40,049 nt of DNA from Allomyces macrogynus ATCC 38327 (GCA_000151295.1 GG745341.1:38362-78410), one strand, 5' to 3'. Counted from the first letter of the stretch, positions 1 to 11,000 are shown. Numbers and translations: made by a program. Notes: generated by a model not told the origin, from the sequence alone.

Positions 1-750
1 ATCGCGGGCGCGTCGTTCTCCATGTCGCACGCGGCGGCCACGACGGCGGCGTTTTCGCACGCGATAGTCGCAACACCGAGACTCGCACACATGCCCATCG
101 TCGTGTCGAACCCGACTGTCTCGCTCGGCACGGACACACCGGCCGCGCCCGTGCTCTTGCTGGAGCCGAATGTGGGTGTCCTGTCGCCGTCACCCCTGTC
201 GTCGCCGCGTGTCGGGAATACCAACAAGACGACGTCGCCGACAGACGCCGGCAATAACGGCAGCGGCGGGTCGGCCGGGTCGGCCACGACTGCGTCGCAA
301 CCTCCGTCCAGCACGCGGCGGTCCATGACGCGTCAAGTCGCGCGCCGTGCGCGTGCGGCGGCGTCACCTATGGCTATCGTCCCCACCTCCGCCCCTTCCT
401 CAGCCCCGCCACGCACCTGGGCCGCGGGTACCGTCGTCCCCTCCAACATGGTCGCGTCGTCGCCGCCGCCGCCACCGCCGCCACCGCCCGCGGCCCTTGC
501 CGGGCTCGTCTTCCGCCCGGGCCCACCGCTCCCGCCGCACCAGCCGCCGGGGTCGTGGAATTCGGCGCCGCCGTCGTGGGCGCCGCAACCGCGTGCGGTC
601 GCGTACGATTCGGGTGTGTCGACACCGTCGGGGATCTGGTCGTCGTCGCGCGCGTCGTCGGTCGCCGCGGTGTTTCCTGGTGGGCATCCAGCCGGCACGA
701 CTGCGGTGGCGGTAGGGGACGGTGGGCACGCGGCTGCAGTAGCGCCCTAA
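1..750 (+). CDS. 3' end of an unrecognised protein with a disordered, proline/serine-rich tail (5' partial)
   Basis: The frame is open from the first base of the window and ends at TAA 748-750. An ATG lies at 22, but the same frame is open before it, so the gene probably starts to the left. The visible 249 residues are low-complexity: Ala/Thr/Ser-rich at first, a basic patch around residues 105-125, then a nine-proline run near residue 160 and Pro/Gly/Ser-rich sequence to the end. No folded domain is recognisable. It could be the disordered C-terminus of a larger regulatory or cytoskeletal protein, or the last exon of a spliced gene. The opposite strand is also open over much of this stretch because of GC-rich codon use, so coding strand is a moderate-confidence choice. 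Confidence 0.45.
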   Translation: MAGASFSMSHAAATTAAFSHAIVATPRLAHMPIVVSNPTVSLGTDTPAAPVLLLEPNVGVLSPSPLSSPRVGNTNKTTSPTDAGNNGSGGSAGSATTASQPPSSTRRSMTRQVARRARAAASPMAIVPTSAPSSAPPRTWAAGTVVPSNMVASSPPPPPPPPPAALAGLVFRPGPPLPPHQPPGSWNSAPPSWAPQPRAVAYDSGVSTPSGIWSSSRASSVAAVFPGGHPAGTTAVAVGDGGHAAAVAP

Positions 751-1399
751 ATTTTACAAACCAAAATGATTGGATGCGACGGGGTTTTGGGAATCCGCGC
801 GTGGAATGGAGAAGGGAAGGAACGGGGAAACGAGGGCCCCCCCCCCTTACCGCGCGCGTGTGCCATCGTGTGGGGGGGGGGGGGGGGGGGTGGAGTTCTG
901 CTGCCCGGACCGGATCCGCGGCCAAGCAGCTTGAAATGCGTTTTTTTCTCGTTTTGTATTGAAGTGGGACGTGGTGGGGATATTTGGTTGGTCGTGACCG
1001 CGTGCATTTTTGTCGTCGTTGCGCAGAAACGACGGACACCGTCAAGGACGACGAGCAAGGGTGGAGAGGAGACCTGCAATCTGGCAATTTCCGTGTGTAT
1101 ATATCTATGTCGTCGAAGGGAATGCGCGTCCGAATCGTTGCTGTCTTCTTTTTCGAGAATGGCGCTCGACATATCTCAATCAAGGATGGAGCTCAACCGT
1201 GCGGTGCAACTACAGCAAATGGGCAAAACGTCGAAGAGTACAGCTGTTTACCATTTCTACTTGATACAAGCTGCCGGCGGCAGGGCATGGCGAGGGAAAC
1301 AAAACGACGACGACAGCAAAAATGGAACACGACACGGGAGGAAAGATGAAAGCAACGAGGTAAAACGAGACTGTGACCAAAAATGAGCAACAACGGCGC
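751..1399. other. Intergenic region between convergent genes, with G and C homopolymers
   Basis: This lies between the stop of the left-edge gene (+) and the stop of the GCK kinase (-), so it should hold both 3' untranslated regions. It has a C run near 838-846 and a long G run at 873-890. Short open frames on both strands show no domain or motif. No gene is supported here. Confidence 0.5.
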
Positions 1400-4300
1400 T
1401 TACTGCCGGTACGCCGACTCGCCGCGCGGTGGCGGCACGTACTGCCCCCCACCCATTTGCGGCACAGCGTAACCAGGCTGCGGCGACGGCTGCGGCGATG
1501 CAGACGGGGAATACCCATAGTACTGCTGCTGCTGCTGCGGCTGCGCGCCCGGTGGCATCAAGTGCTGCGGCTGCTGTTGCTGGTACTGCTGCTGCTGCGC
1601 GTATTGCTGCGCGTACTGCTGCTGCGAGTACTGCTGCTGTTGCGGCGCCGGCTGCTGCGGGTGCGGCATGGGCGGCGGCGGCGATTGCTGGTGGTGCTGC
1701 TGCTGTGCGGCCTGCTGCTGCTGTTGCTGCCGATGCGCAATCTGCTGCAACAGGACGGCGGTCGCGCCGAGAATGAACACTTGGCACGATCGCCGCGACT
1801 TGTGCGAGGCCACGACGAGCCGGCCATTCTTGTCGCACAAGAACTGCAGCGGCGCGTTCGTGTGCTCAATCACCTGCAGCTTCTCGCCCGTGGCAATGTC
1901 GCAAATCTCGACCGAGTTTTCGCAAATCGCAATCACGTAGAGGCCCGGCACGACCAGGATCTTGGACGGGTACTTTGTCCACCGGAACGCCGGCGTGTTG
2001 GGAATCGGCTGCGCGCGCAAATTCACGATAAACGTGACGAGCCCAAACGTGGCCAGGTACCGCCGCTTGGCCGCCGGCACGATCCGCGCGCCGTCCTGGT
2101 AGGGCGACACGGCGGCGGCAATCTTGCGGTTGATCGACGTTTGTCGGCGCACGGTCATGCGCATCGTCTGCAGCACGGCCGCCTCGATCGGCAGCTGATC
2201 GAACGTGCGCCACCGCTCATTCGACTTGGCGGGCGCGCCATTGACGCCACCCTGCGACCGGAAGTCGTTGGCGACATTGATTTCCGTGACCTGTGCGTCC
2301 TCGACGTTGACAATGTTGGCCTCGGACGTGTAGGTGACGAGCACGTCACGCACGAAGTACCCGTCGTGGAAGACCGACGTGAACTTGGGCGTTTCCGGCA
2401 GCCAAAACGCCTTGACTTTCATGAACCGCGAGTAGGGTTCCTTGGCCCACTCGAACAGCGTCAGTGCGTGGTCCACGGTCACGAGCATGAAAATCGACCC
2501 GGCCGTGCGCTCAATGTTGAGATCGGTCGACCCCTTGGTGCCCGGGATCTTGATGAAATCGGCCAACGGGTTGCTCGACCCGTCGACGCCGGCCGTGTAC
2601 GGGTTGGGCCCAAACAGGCTCGCCGACTCGGGGGGTTCGGCGACTTCGCCATTGAATGCCATGCGGATCAGCTTGCGAATTGAGTTGAGCCGGTACTGGC
2701 GCACATGGTCGTTCTTGCCCGACCGTGCGACGAGCACGCCGTAATCTTCGAGTACGGCCATTTGCCGGAACCGCACGCCCTTGATACAAAACACAAAGTT
2801 TTGTTGCGCCTGTGCCGAAGTCAAGTCGGCGACAAGCAGACCCTTTTCCGTGCCGAGCAACAGGTACTGGCCGAAGAAGTCGGAACAGAGAATCTCCTCG
2901 TCGAGAATATACGACTGCTTGGCCTCGATGATCGGCTTGCCGTGCACGTCCTGTGGCTGCTCGTTCACATTGACCTGCACCGCCGAAATCGTCGCGTAGC
3001 CCGCAGCGGCGGGGCTTTGGCCGATATCCTGGCCGTCCGACTGCTGAACGGCGTACTTGGACGGATCATCGTCGAAGTCAATGTCGATGCGCTGGCCGGC
3101 CTTTTTCTTGGCGCGCACCTGCTTGGCCTTTTGCACGAGGTCGGCAACGAGCTCCTTGCCGCGCAGTCCTTCGGCCTTGAGCAGGAACGGGTGCTGCAGC
3201 AGGTCCTCGGCCGACGGCCGTTGCCGCGGGTCGCGGGTCAGGCAGTACTGGATGAACTCGTTGAGAAGCTTGGTGCGCTTCTTGGCGTTTTTCAGGCCGA
3301 TCGGCTGGCTGCCCTGCAGAATGATCTTGAGCGCCGTGAACGGATGCTAAGTTGGTGATACGGCTCGGACAGTCAGTCGTTGGCCCAGGAGAATGCCGTT
3401 CCACCACCGTGGCGCGCGTCGGCAGCGACAGAGCAACAGGGTTCAACACATACAATATCGGCCAGCGGCGGGCACTTATCAGCAAGCTCAATGACCATGA
3501 TGCCCATGCTCCAAATGTCCGACTTGGTGTCGTACCAGTTGTTGCGGTCATTTTCGGAGCGAATGACCTGGACGAAAAGGGCCGAGCGTAAGTTTTGTGC
3601 ATAGCACAGAGAAAATTCGACGAGCGGCACGACGCACCTCGGGCGCCATCCAGAACGGCGTTCCGATAAACGAGTTGGCGCGCACGTTGGGCCCCTTGCA
3701 TCGTGCCGAGACACCGAAATCAGCTAACCGACAACGGAGAGAGGAGGGAAAATGCGTGAGGTTGGTAGTATGGAGGGAAGAAAAGCAGCAACGAGCGCAC
3801 CGAGCTTGACCTCGCCCGACTCGGTCAAGAGCAGGTTTCCGGCCTTGATATCGCGGTGGATGTGGTTGGTCTGGTGGAAATATGCGAGCCCCTTGACCGA
3901 CTCGGCAATGATGACCGAAATGGCCTCCTCGGTGAGCGGCTTGGGGATCACTGTGAGCATGACGACGCGTCAGGAACCCCGGTTGCGCTGCGCATTGCAA
4001 TGAAGGTACAAGGGAACACGGACAACTATAGAGCGTGTCGACGGAGCCACCGCCGCAGTTTTCCATGGCAATCTGAGCGCGACGGCGAAAGATCAGCATC
4101 GCCATCCACGAGCAAGCGCGCACACACACGCTCTCATTCAATCGATACGGCAAACGCACCCACAAGTACAGCCCCTGCATGTAGGTCGTGTAGAGCCCGA
4201 CAATATTGGGATGGTGGCACTCGCGCAAAATCTCGACTTCTTGCCACGTTTCCTTGAGCTCCGACTCCTTCAAGAACACGACCTTGACGGCGGCCATGAT

Positions 4301-4483
4301 ATTGCCGAGCGACCGGACGCGGCCGCGGTAGACATAGCCGTAGTTGCCCTTGCCGAGCGTTTCCAGGACCTCGACGTCATTGTCGGGTGGGCCGAGCTGC
4401 CGCAGTTCGGGAATCTTGTTGTAGATGGCCTGCAGCTTGGCCGGGTTCACGGGCTGCTGTTGCTGCGGCTGCCCGTGCACCAT
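1400..4483 (-). CDS. Ste20/GCK-family MAP4K-like kinase with C-terminal CNH domain
   Basis: Model: complement of 1400..3346, 3454..3567, 3638..3723, 3801..3950, 4027..4072 and 4160..4483; phases agree and give 888 aa. The N-terminal kinase domain has the P-loop GKGNYGYV (residues 44-51), ATP lysine 67, the HRDIKAGN catalytic loop (Asp157), DFG 175-177 and the GTPFWMAPE activation-segment end. The HRDIKAGN form is typical of Ste20/GCK kinases. After a linker, residues about 385-755 match a citron-homology (CNH) beta-propeller, as in MAP4Ks and Rho-signalling proteins. The tail, about 775-870, is glutamine/proline-rich and encoded by CTG/CAG-type repeats. Expected role: cytoplasmic serine/threonine kinase upstream of a MAPK or small-GTPase pathway. 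Introns are 70-107 nt; the donor at 4026 (GTTGTC) is non-consensus, so that boundary is the least certain. Confidence 0.93.
1517..1780 (-). repeat. CTG/CAG-type imperfect trinucleotide repeat encoding the Gln-rich tail of the GCK kinase
   Basis: Repeated ctg/tgc triplets on the + strand read as Gln-rich (with Pro, His, Tyr) codons on the - strand. It is coding, in frame with the kinase gene, and likely length-variable between strains. Confidence 0.75.
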
Positions 4484-5158
4484 GATGGACGGCGGCGCGC
4501 AATCGCGAGCGGTTGGGGTGTGGCGGCAAGAAGCGAGGCGACGGGCTCTGGGCGCGTTTACTGGAGCGCGTCAAGAACAGCAGCGGAGTTGCGCGATTGC
4601 TGGCCTCGTCGAGTTGCAGCGAGTCGCGTGGCGGCACTGCAGCAGGGTGGTCGTGGAGCGCGCTGCAGCAGCTGGCGTGTTGATTGTGCGGGTCGTTGGC
4701 GACACTGCTGGCGACGGCGGCGGCAGGTTCGACTGCTCGCGCCAACCGTCGTGAAGTCGTAAAGAGGTCGCCCAGGCAAACGCGCAAAACAGATGGAGCA
4801 AGAGGCGTTCTGGAGTCGACTTGCTCCAGCGTGGCTTTGCCTTGCAGAACACTGGTCCGCAGCGACTTTGCCCGCGGCAACGCTTCACCGGACGCCGCGT
4901 GACAACGGCGCATTGATCACTTCGCCATCAGCGCTACCACCGTCTCCTTTGTCGCTCCCTGGCACGCCAGGACGTGCGTGAATGCAACCGCCGGCGCGGC
5001 GCGGCTGAATTCGCAGGTGAGGAGGGGCTCCCAGACACACCCGGCTGAAAGCCAGACGGCCAGGCCAATGGCCGCTGGACTGTACCATACCGGGCATGTG
5101 ACGCAGAAACTGGGATCTGGATGAGGGAAAAATCAATATTGTCGCTGATTTGGCGTGT

Positions 5159-5293
5159 GTCGCGGTGTAGTGCGTGCTCTTCCGCTTCAATCGCGTTTAT
5201 TTCTTCCAAGCCGCTGAGCGTGAGGAGAATGAAGGGTGCAGGCAGTGACAGCCGTGCTGGTCGCTGGCGCGACGCATTCTCACGCGAATCTGA
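5159..5293 (+). repeat. Inverted repeat, left arm (about 135 bp)
   Basis: This arm is about 85% identical by eye to the reverse complement of 5664-5799. The match starts near the TCGCGG just before 5165 and runs to about 5293, then ends abruptly. It lies 371 bp from its partner. Confidence 0.85.
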
Positions 5294-5663
5294 AGGCGTT
5301 TACGGCTCGCGGCGCTGGTGGGTGGTATCGCGGTGGTGTGCGCTGGCGCGATCGATGGATGATGGCGCGGGCAATCAAATATGGGCTCGGCTGTGTCCCA
5401 TTACCAGCCGTGATGGGACGATCTGGATCACAATATGTTTTTCTGGAGTGGAGAGTGATTTCTCCACCGCGTCCTGTGTCAATGTGATGCTTACTTGGCC
5501 CACAATTCGCGGCTGCCGACGGCGGGATTGGAGCAGCAAAACGATGCAAACCAAAACTGGATTGTTTGACATGCAGCCCCGACGGACCCCTATCTCCACA
5601 ATGACATTCTCGCCGTCAAGTATTTACCGCTTCGCCAAAAAAGCCTCTTTTGCGCTGACAGGA

Positions 5664-5799
5664 GTTTCGCGCGAGAACGCGTCGCGCCAGCGTACAGCGC
5701 GGCTGTCACCACCTGCACCCTTCAATCTCCTCACGCTCAGTGGCAGGGAAAAAATAAACGCGATCGAAGCGGAAGAGCACGCGCGATACCGCGACCCAC
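5664..5799 (-). repeat. Inverted repeat, right arm (about 135 bp)
   Basis: This is the reverse-complement partner of 5159-5293. Single-base differences are scattered, and the few length differences are small. Sequence inside the loop and outside the arms does not continue the match. The pair could be a foldback/MITE-like element, or remnants of two head-to-head copies of a gene fragment. Confidence 0.85.
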
Positions 5800-5984
5800 T
5801 CCGCACAAAAGCGGCCAGCAAGAAAGGCACACAACAGAAATTTATGCTATGCTGCGACTTGACGTCTAAAACGTATCCAAACTGGACCACCAGCGCTCTA
5901 CGCGGCAGCCAGAACCAAAACAAAATTGAACCAATAACTACCAGAACAATGGAAACTAAACCAAATATGCTCGTAGTACGCCGC

Positions 5985-7478
5985 TTAGATCTTGCCAACA
6001 CCCGCGTTTTTGAGCACGTACGCCTTGACCTGCTCAATCTGGATCGCCGTGGGCGACACGTAATTGTCGGGCAGGACAGCATTTACAGCACTCACTGACG
6101 CCGTCGAACTCGCGCCCGTATCGATGGGACGCGGCGAGCCATCGAGCTTGTTCACGACGAGGTTGCGGCGCAGTGGGGCGGCCTTGGCCGTGACGCCCAC
6201 CGTGTTGGCCATGGGCACGACCAGCGACCCGGCGAGCGTCTCGGGCGTGTGCGGGTAAGCGACAGTCTCAAACACGTTGCCCTCGACGAGAATCTTGGCG
6301 CCGTCGTGCGCGTCGAACGCGTGGCCCGAGAGCGACTGCCAGAAGTTGTTGATCGCGTGCATCTGCACCTTGGGGAAGTTCTTGCCGTCCGAGCCAGCGA
6401 CCTTGGGCGCACGCCCCGAAACATGATGGACGTAATTGTAGGCAAAAGTGATCTTGTCGTTGGAGCCGAGGAAGAGCATCGTCCCTGGAGATGGTCGTGC
6501 AGTTGGGTGAGCAAACAGTCGAGTCAGGTGCGCACACGGCACGGTTGGGCGGGCAAACCGCGGTTTGATTGGGTGGAGAAGGTGCGCTTCGCGGTCGGCA
6601 TCAAGAAAATAATGCAGTTTTGGCGGTGGGGTGAAAGAAAAATGAATGACAGAGTAGCAGACGTACAGTAATGGCGACCATCGCAGCTTGCACTCCACTG
6701 CGTCAGACCGTTCAGCTCGTTATTGCTAATCGTGACGCGCCCAGCCGGCGAGTAGCCCGTGACGAAAAACTGGCGACCAACCAGCGAAACCTTGTTGTGG
6801 TCGAACCAAATTTGGTCGCCCTGCGCGATCGTGAATGCGTCGCCACCCCAAATGTACTGCGGGTTCAGGTCGTAGACATGAATGTTCTGCACAATCACAT
6901 TGCTGCCCGTGATGCGCAGCCCCTTGCCGCGAATCGCGGCGTTGGCGCCCTGGCCAATGATTGTCTTGCTGCCCGACACTTGCAGCGCCGTCGGACCGGC
7001 CGGGTCGTAAGTGACGTCGACGCCCGGGTACTTGGACGAGCACCAGTGGAAGGGCGGGTCAATCGCGTCCTGGCCGCCCTTGTTGGGGCACTTGTTCGAG
7101 TCCGGACGGCAACCTTTGGCCGTGACTTTGGCACCGTTGAAGCCTGTCACGCAAGCCATGACCGATTGATCAGTGGTGATCGGCCACACCAGTCACGTCG
7201 ACCTTGTGCTGATAATACGAACCGCGGAAATCAAACTCCTTAGTCAGGACAATCACGCGCGGCTGCGAGTCCTTAAGCAGATTTGCGAGTTCTTCGCGCG
7301 TTTTCGGGTAACTGGGCGCGACGTTGCCACCACCAATCGTGCCGGCCGCGAAACCGGTCGGCTTGCCCTTGACGAGCGGGCTCAGCGACCCAGCGAGCAC
7401 GACCGTCGACGACGCGGCGAGCACGACAACGAGGAACAGGACGGTGGTGCGGAGCGATGGCATGGCGCGGGGCGACAT
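5985..7478 (-). CDS. Secreted pectin lyase (polysaccharide lyase family 1)
   Basis: Model: complement of 5985..6484, 6667..7143 and 7190..7478; phases agree and give 421 aa. The start is ATG 7476-7478; a second in-frame ATG lies 15 nt downstream. The first ~30 residues form a classic signal peptide: basic start, then a hydrophobic Leu/Val core ending in Ala. The mature protein has the PL1 parallel beta-helix pattern close to fungal pectin lyases: YIWGGDAF, then IWFDHNKVSLVGRQ, RVTISNNELNG, RHYW, and HHVSGRAPKV with the presumed catalytic Arg. It should cleave methyl-esterified pectin by beta-elimination outside the cell. The Trp of RHYW is rebuilt only by splicing the 182-nt intron (6485-6666), which supports that boundary. 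The first intron is only 46 nt (7144-7189) and less certain. A plant-associated or saprotrophic lifestyle is suggested. Confidence 0.9.
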
Positions 7479-7532
7479 GGTCACGACTTGGAGCAGGCAG
7501 CTGGCGAGCGGGACAGGCAGAGCGGTGGCCCA

Positions 7533-7540
7533 TTTTATAG
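7533..7540 (-). promoter_or_regulatory. TATA box of the pectin lyase gene
   Basis: CTATAAAA on the - strand lies 55 nt upstream of the chosen ATG. It supports that start over a longer upstream frame, which would place the TATA inside coding sequence. Confidence 0.6.
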
Positions 7541-8421
7541 GACAAACGGGTGGGCACGATGAAGCGCGAGATTCGAATTCGGCCGCGCGCATGCATGCCC
7601 GTGCTGATTCTCGGACCGACCGGAGCCCGGATGGCGCGACTGAATCCTTGGCAACGACAGCCGGGTACCTCTAGACCGTGTGGTGCGCGTCGGCGCGTGG
7701 CGCGTCGTGGGAGCGCGTGCGCGGCCCCTTGGACAAGGGTTCTTTTTGTTCATGGATGGTTTGTCAAGTTGCAACTGTGACCCGCCACCGCTTGAACATT
7801 TCTCGCGGCGTGCATCGTCGTAATTTTCATTCATGAACTGGAGCAAGGCACGGGCGCCAGGGCGCAACTCCCCTGGCATTTCGTTTTGCAACATTTTTGG
7901 CCGTCCATGGTTCGAATGGCTCCAGAAAAACCCTTCCAGTTTCGCAGGCGAAAGCCGAAACGTCGCAAGGCATCGATATCGGATCATAAATGATCGCAAG
8001 TCAGTCGCTTTTGGTCGCCTTCTCACGTTTGCTGCTCGGTGCAGGACGGTGCAATTTTGGGATTTGAACGCCTAGGAGTCGAACAGAAGATCATTTCTCC
8101 AAAAAGCCAATAGGTCTGTATTGAGTATCAGAGTCGCGGACTACTCGATGGGGGCGCCGTGATGGAGAGTCGCGTCGAGGGTGTGCGAAAGGGTTGAAAT
8201 GATGCGATCCTGATCATGCTGGCAGCTGCGATGGAACATGATGTTGCCTGACTTTTGGCGTTGCGCGACCACCAAACCGATGAAAGCAGGCCTGAGAGGA
8301 AAACGAAGTGACGGCAAACTGGACAGAAAACAACGGGTAAGAGAACTCATGTATTGCTCTGGCAGGCAAGCACGCATGCACACATGCGCGCACCGCTCCT
8401 CCGATTCTAAACAGAACCGGC
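7541..8421. other. Intergenic region upstream of pectin lyase and downstream of RPSA
   Basis: Both flanking genes are on the - strand. I see no open frame with a recognisable domain, no convincing tRNA and no repeat. It should hold the upstream control region of the lyase and the 3' UTR of RPSA. Confidence 0.5.
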
Positions 8422-9243
8422 TTACTGAGCCCACGAGTCGGCAGCGGCAGTCTCGTCGGCGGCGCCCTCGGCCGTCCACGAGTCGACGGGGTTCTCGGCC
8501 CACTCGGCCTCCGGGTTGGCCTCGGTGCCGTCAACGGCCGTGAAGACCGGACCAGCCGCAGCCTTCTCGGCAGCAGCCTTCTCAGCGGCGGCCTTCTCGG
8601 CAGCCTCCTTCTCGGCCTCCTCGGCATCGCGGAAGAAGAACATATCGGCCATGACCTCCCACGGCTGCGAGCGCGGGATCGCGCCACGGAGACGGAGAAC
8701 CTCACGAGCGAGCAGGTACCACATGAACCCGACCGAGTGCTTACCCTTGGTGTTGCAGGGGATGGCCACGTCGACGTTCGACAGACCGGCGTCGGTGTCG
8801 CAGAGCGCGATCACGGGGATGTTGACATACGACGCCTCCTTGATGGCCTGAGCATCGGTGCGCGGGTCCGTGACGACAATGAGACGGGGCTCCTTGTAGT
8901 TGCGCGTGATGTAGTTGGTGAAGTTACCGGGCGTGAAACGGCCGGCAATCGCCTGCGCGCCCGTGTACTTGGCGTACTTGAGCACGGCACGCTGACCGTA
9001 GGGGCGGCCCGAGATGACGACAACGTCGGCGGAGTTCTCGATCGCGGCAATGATACGCGCAGCGAGGACGAGCTTCTCCCACGTCTTGTTGAAGTTGATG
9101 ATGTGCACACCGTCAGCGCGGCGCTTCCAGACGTAACTCGCCATCTGCGAGTTGACGTTCTTGGCGCCAATGTGCGTCTGCGCCGCGAGCAGGTGCGCAG
9201 CGTCCTGAGCGGTAAGCTGGAGGGCGGCCGGAACGTTCGACAT
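8422..9243 (-). CDS. RPS0: 40S ribosomal protein uS2 (RPSA / Rps0)
   Basis: An uninterrupted 273-aa frame starts at ATG 9241-9243 and ends at TAA 8422-8424. The frame is open upstream, but homology begins at [20 protein letters not shown], the usual start of eukaryotic uS2. Family signatures present include [22 protein letters not shown], a DPRTDAQAI stretch, [12 protein letters not shown] and [24 protein letters not shown]. The C-terminus has an EKAAA repeat and [14 protein letters not shown] tryptophan motifs, as in fungal Rps0 proteins. The product is a core small-subunit protein needed for 18S rRNA maturation and 40S assembly in the cytoplasm. There is no coding intron, unlike most neighbours. 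Confidence 0.97.
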   Translation of the reverse strand: MSNVPAALQLTAQDAAHLLAAQTHIGAKNVNSQMASYVWKRRADGVHIINFNKTWEKLVLAARIIAAIENSADVVVISGRPYGQRAVLKYAKYTGAQAIAGRFTPGNFTNYITRNYKEPRLIVVTDPRTDAQAIKEASYVNIPVIALCDTDAGLSNVDVAIPCNTKGKHSVGFMWYLLAREVLRLRGAIPRSQPWEVMADMFFFRDAEEAEKEAAEKAAAEKAAAEKAAAGPVFTAVDGTEANPEAEWAENPVDSWTAEGAADETAAADSWAQ

Positions 9244-10206
9244 GGTGACTAGAGCGAGAGCACGCAGCGAGAACAGCGTCAGAAGCGCTGAAATTTTCGA
9301 GCGAAGCGAACCGTCGAATTTCCAGCTCAGCGGCAAACGCAACCACAATCACCATCCAGAGTCAGATCACACCGCGACCGCCAAGAAAACGACCCGCCGC
9401 CATCAAAACGAGCGGCCGCCATCAAAATGATCAACCACCGCGACCGTCAAAACTCACCGAAAACGCTCGTTCCGCTCCGAAGCCGCCATGACGGTCATTG
9501 CAAGAGCAAATTGCGACCAGTCGCCCGGCCATTCGGTGAGTTTTTGCGGAAACCGTCGTTCACCGTGGGGACGGCCGGAAACGGATGGATCAGCGTGGCC
9601 ACGTCCACCGTTCCTACTCCAACCGCCGTCACGACGACGAAACAGCGTCTTGGTGACATCTCCGCCGAGAATGGCGAGCGCTACGACGGTCTAGGACCGG
9701 AGCGGGGTGGGTCGCGGATCGAGGTGGGGTCGTTACGAAGGCGTCTGACCCGGAATGGCGGTGAAATCGACGTTGGTGGTGCCGTTTTCGGCGAGCGAGG
9801 TGATCGACATGGCGGTGGTGGTTGCGCTCGCTGGCCGGAAATTCGTGCAGGGTGCCGTATTTACCGATGCTAGTGCCCGAGTGAAAGAGAAAGAGCACTT
9901 CCACGCAACGACATGGCGAATGTGCTGAGCGGAGGTGTCACGTGTGGCTTGATTCTGATGGCCTGTTTGATGGCCTGGCAAAACGCGCGCAGAGACCGAC
10001 GACCGACGCGTCGCGCGACAGCCGGTCTTTCCACACGTCAAAGCACATTTGCCAGCACTAACAACGCCAGGAAGACCTCGACACAACGCGCGCACGCCGA
10101 GCGAGACGCACGCACCAGCAAGCGGCCGCCCTCTGTTTGGTAGAAATTGCGACGACCGCCGACCCAGCCAGCTCTCGTCACCTCGTGCTCTCGATCCGCT
10201 CTCACC

Positions 10207-10671
10207 ATGCCCAAGGGCCCCAGTGCCGGCGCTGGTTCCGGCGGCACGCTCCCTGGCCAGCGCGCCGATGATCATGGCAACATCTCGACCTACGGAGAGC
10301 AAAAGCATGCGACCGACGTGGCCCCCGACCAAGCGCGTCCGCAAGGTGGGTTTGAGGACACGACCGTCATGACCCCTCAAGGACACGGTCGAGCGCATCC
10401 AGGCGCAGGGCCACCCGACCGAGGTGCCGGAGTCGACGTCGATGACGCCCGCGGCTGGGTCGGGGGACGTGGATACGGCGTCGACGTCGATGACGCCCGC
10501 GGCTGGGTCGGGGGACATGGATACGGCGTCGACGACGCGGTCGTAACCGTTCAGCGTGCGGGCCGTCGCAAAGGAAGAAAGGAAGGAGCGAGAGCCGCCG
10601 CGACACGTCGGGCGCGGCGGACGAGGACGCGTGCTGGTCGCGCGGTCGCGCCCAAGGGTTCAGTATCGTGA
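10207..10671 (+). CDS. Possible small protein overlapping the 48-bp tandem repeat (doubtful)
   Basis: An ATG in good context (CTCACCATGC) opens a 154-codon frame to TGA at 10669-10671. It reads as a Gly-rich start, a short polar stretch, two and a half copies of a 16-residue unit containing DARGWVGG, and an Arg-rich end. The same DNA is also open in a second + frame, which reads TVERIQAQGHPTEVPE followed by STSMTPAAGSGD repeats and looks at least as protein-like, and in - frames. I cannot decide which frame, if any, is translated, or whether a splice joins two of them. No family is recognised. Confidence 0.2.
   Translation: MPKGPSAGAGSGGTLPGQRADDHGNISTYGEQKHATDVAPDQARPQGGFEDTTVMTPQGHGRAHPGAGPPDRGAGVDVDDARGWVGGRGYGVDVDDARGWVGGHGYGVDDAVVTVQRAGRRKGRKEGARAAATRRARRTRTRAGRAVAPKGSVS
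10430..10540. repeat. 48-bp tandem repeat, about 2.3 copies
   Basis: The unit starts GTCGACGTCGATGACGCC and repeats with a period of 48 bp, exactly 16 codons. Copies differ by single bases. The period keeps every frame open across the array. Confidence 0.9.
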
Positions 10672-11000
10672 TTGAAGTTTCTTCTCTCCGATATGGTTGC
10701 GTTGTGAGCAACAGAAGGGCGTCAGGGGTGTCCAACCTTTGCACGCTCGCCGACTTCAGCCGTGATCTGTCGGTCCGCCGCCAAGATCATGTCTCGACAG
10801 GGTGTCGCGCGGCAGGTTGGATTGTGGCAGGGTGGATCGCTGCAGGGTAGAGCGTGGCAGGAATCGGTGCGCGCTCATGGTGCTGACCCAACATCGTCCT
10901 TGTCGTCAAGGTGCCCGACCCGGACAAATTTTGGACAATCCACCCTCCGCTCACAAACGCGACGCCCCCGCCGTCAACCCGCTCCTTGCTCGCCATATCC

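Larger units (their letters stand above)
4484..5984. other. 1.5-kb intergenic region between the GCK kinase start and the pectin lyase stop
   Basis: Both flanking genes are on the - strand, so this holds the kinase promoter and the lyase 3' region. Its main content is the inverted repeat pair described separately. No open frame here shows a recognised domain. The arms encode similar peptides on either strand, so degraded coding origin is possible. Confidence 0.5.

Noticed and set aside
1373..2683. A 436-codon open frame on the + strand
   Set aside because: It is antisense to the CNH domain of the GCK kinase and has no domain of its own.
5121..6098. A 325-codon + strand frame spanning the inverted repeats
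   Set aside because: No domain. It runs antisense into the pectin lyase 3' end and its repeated peptide is explained by the inverted repeat. Coding origin of the arms remains open and is noted as a finding.
8050..8120. A possible tRNA on the - strand, because of a TTCAAATCCC-like T-loop
   Set aside because: No matching A box, acceptor stem or cloverleaf could be drawn by hand.
9361..9427. Short near-repeats (CCGCCATCAAAA) as a possible CRISPR-like array
   Set aside because: Only two or three imperfect short copies with no regular spacers, and a eukaryotic context.
9733..10518. A 261-codon - strand frame ending SITSLAENGTTNVDFTAIPG
   Set aside because: The last ~25 residues look protein-like, but the rest is composition-biased with no motif or splice support. 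I did not list it as a gene.
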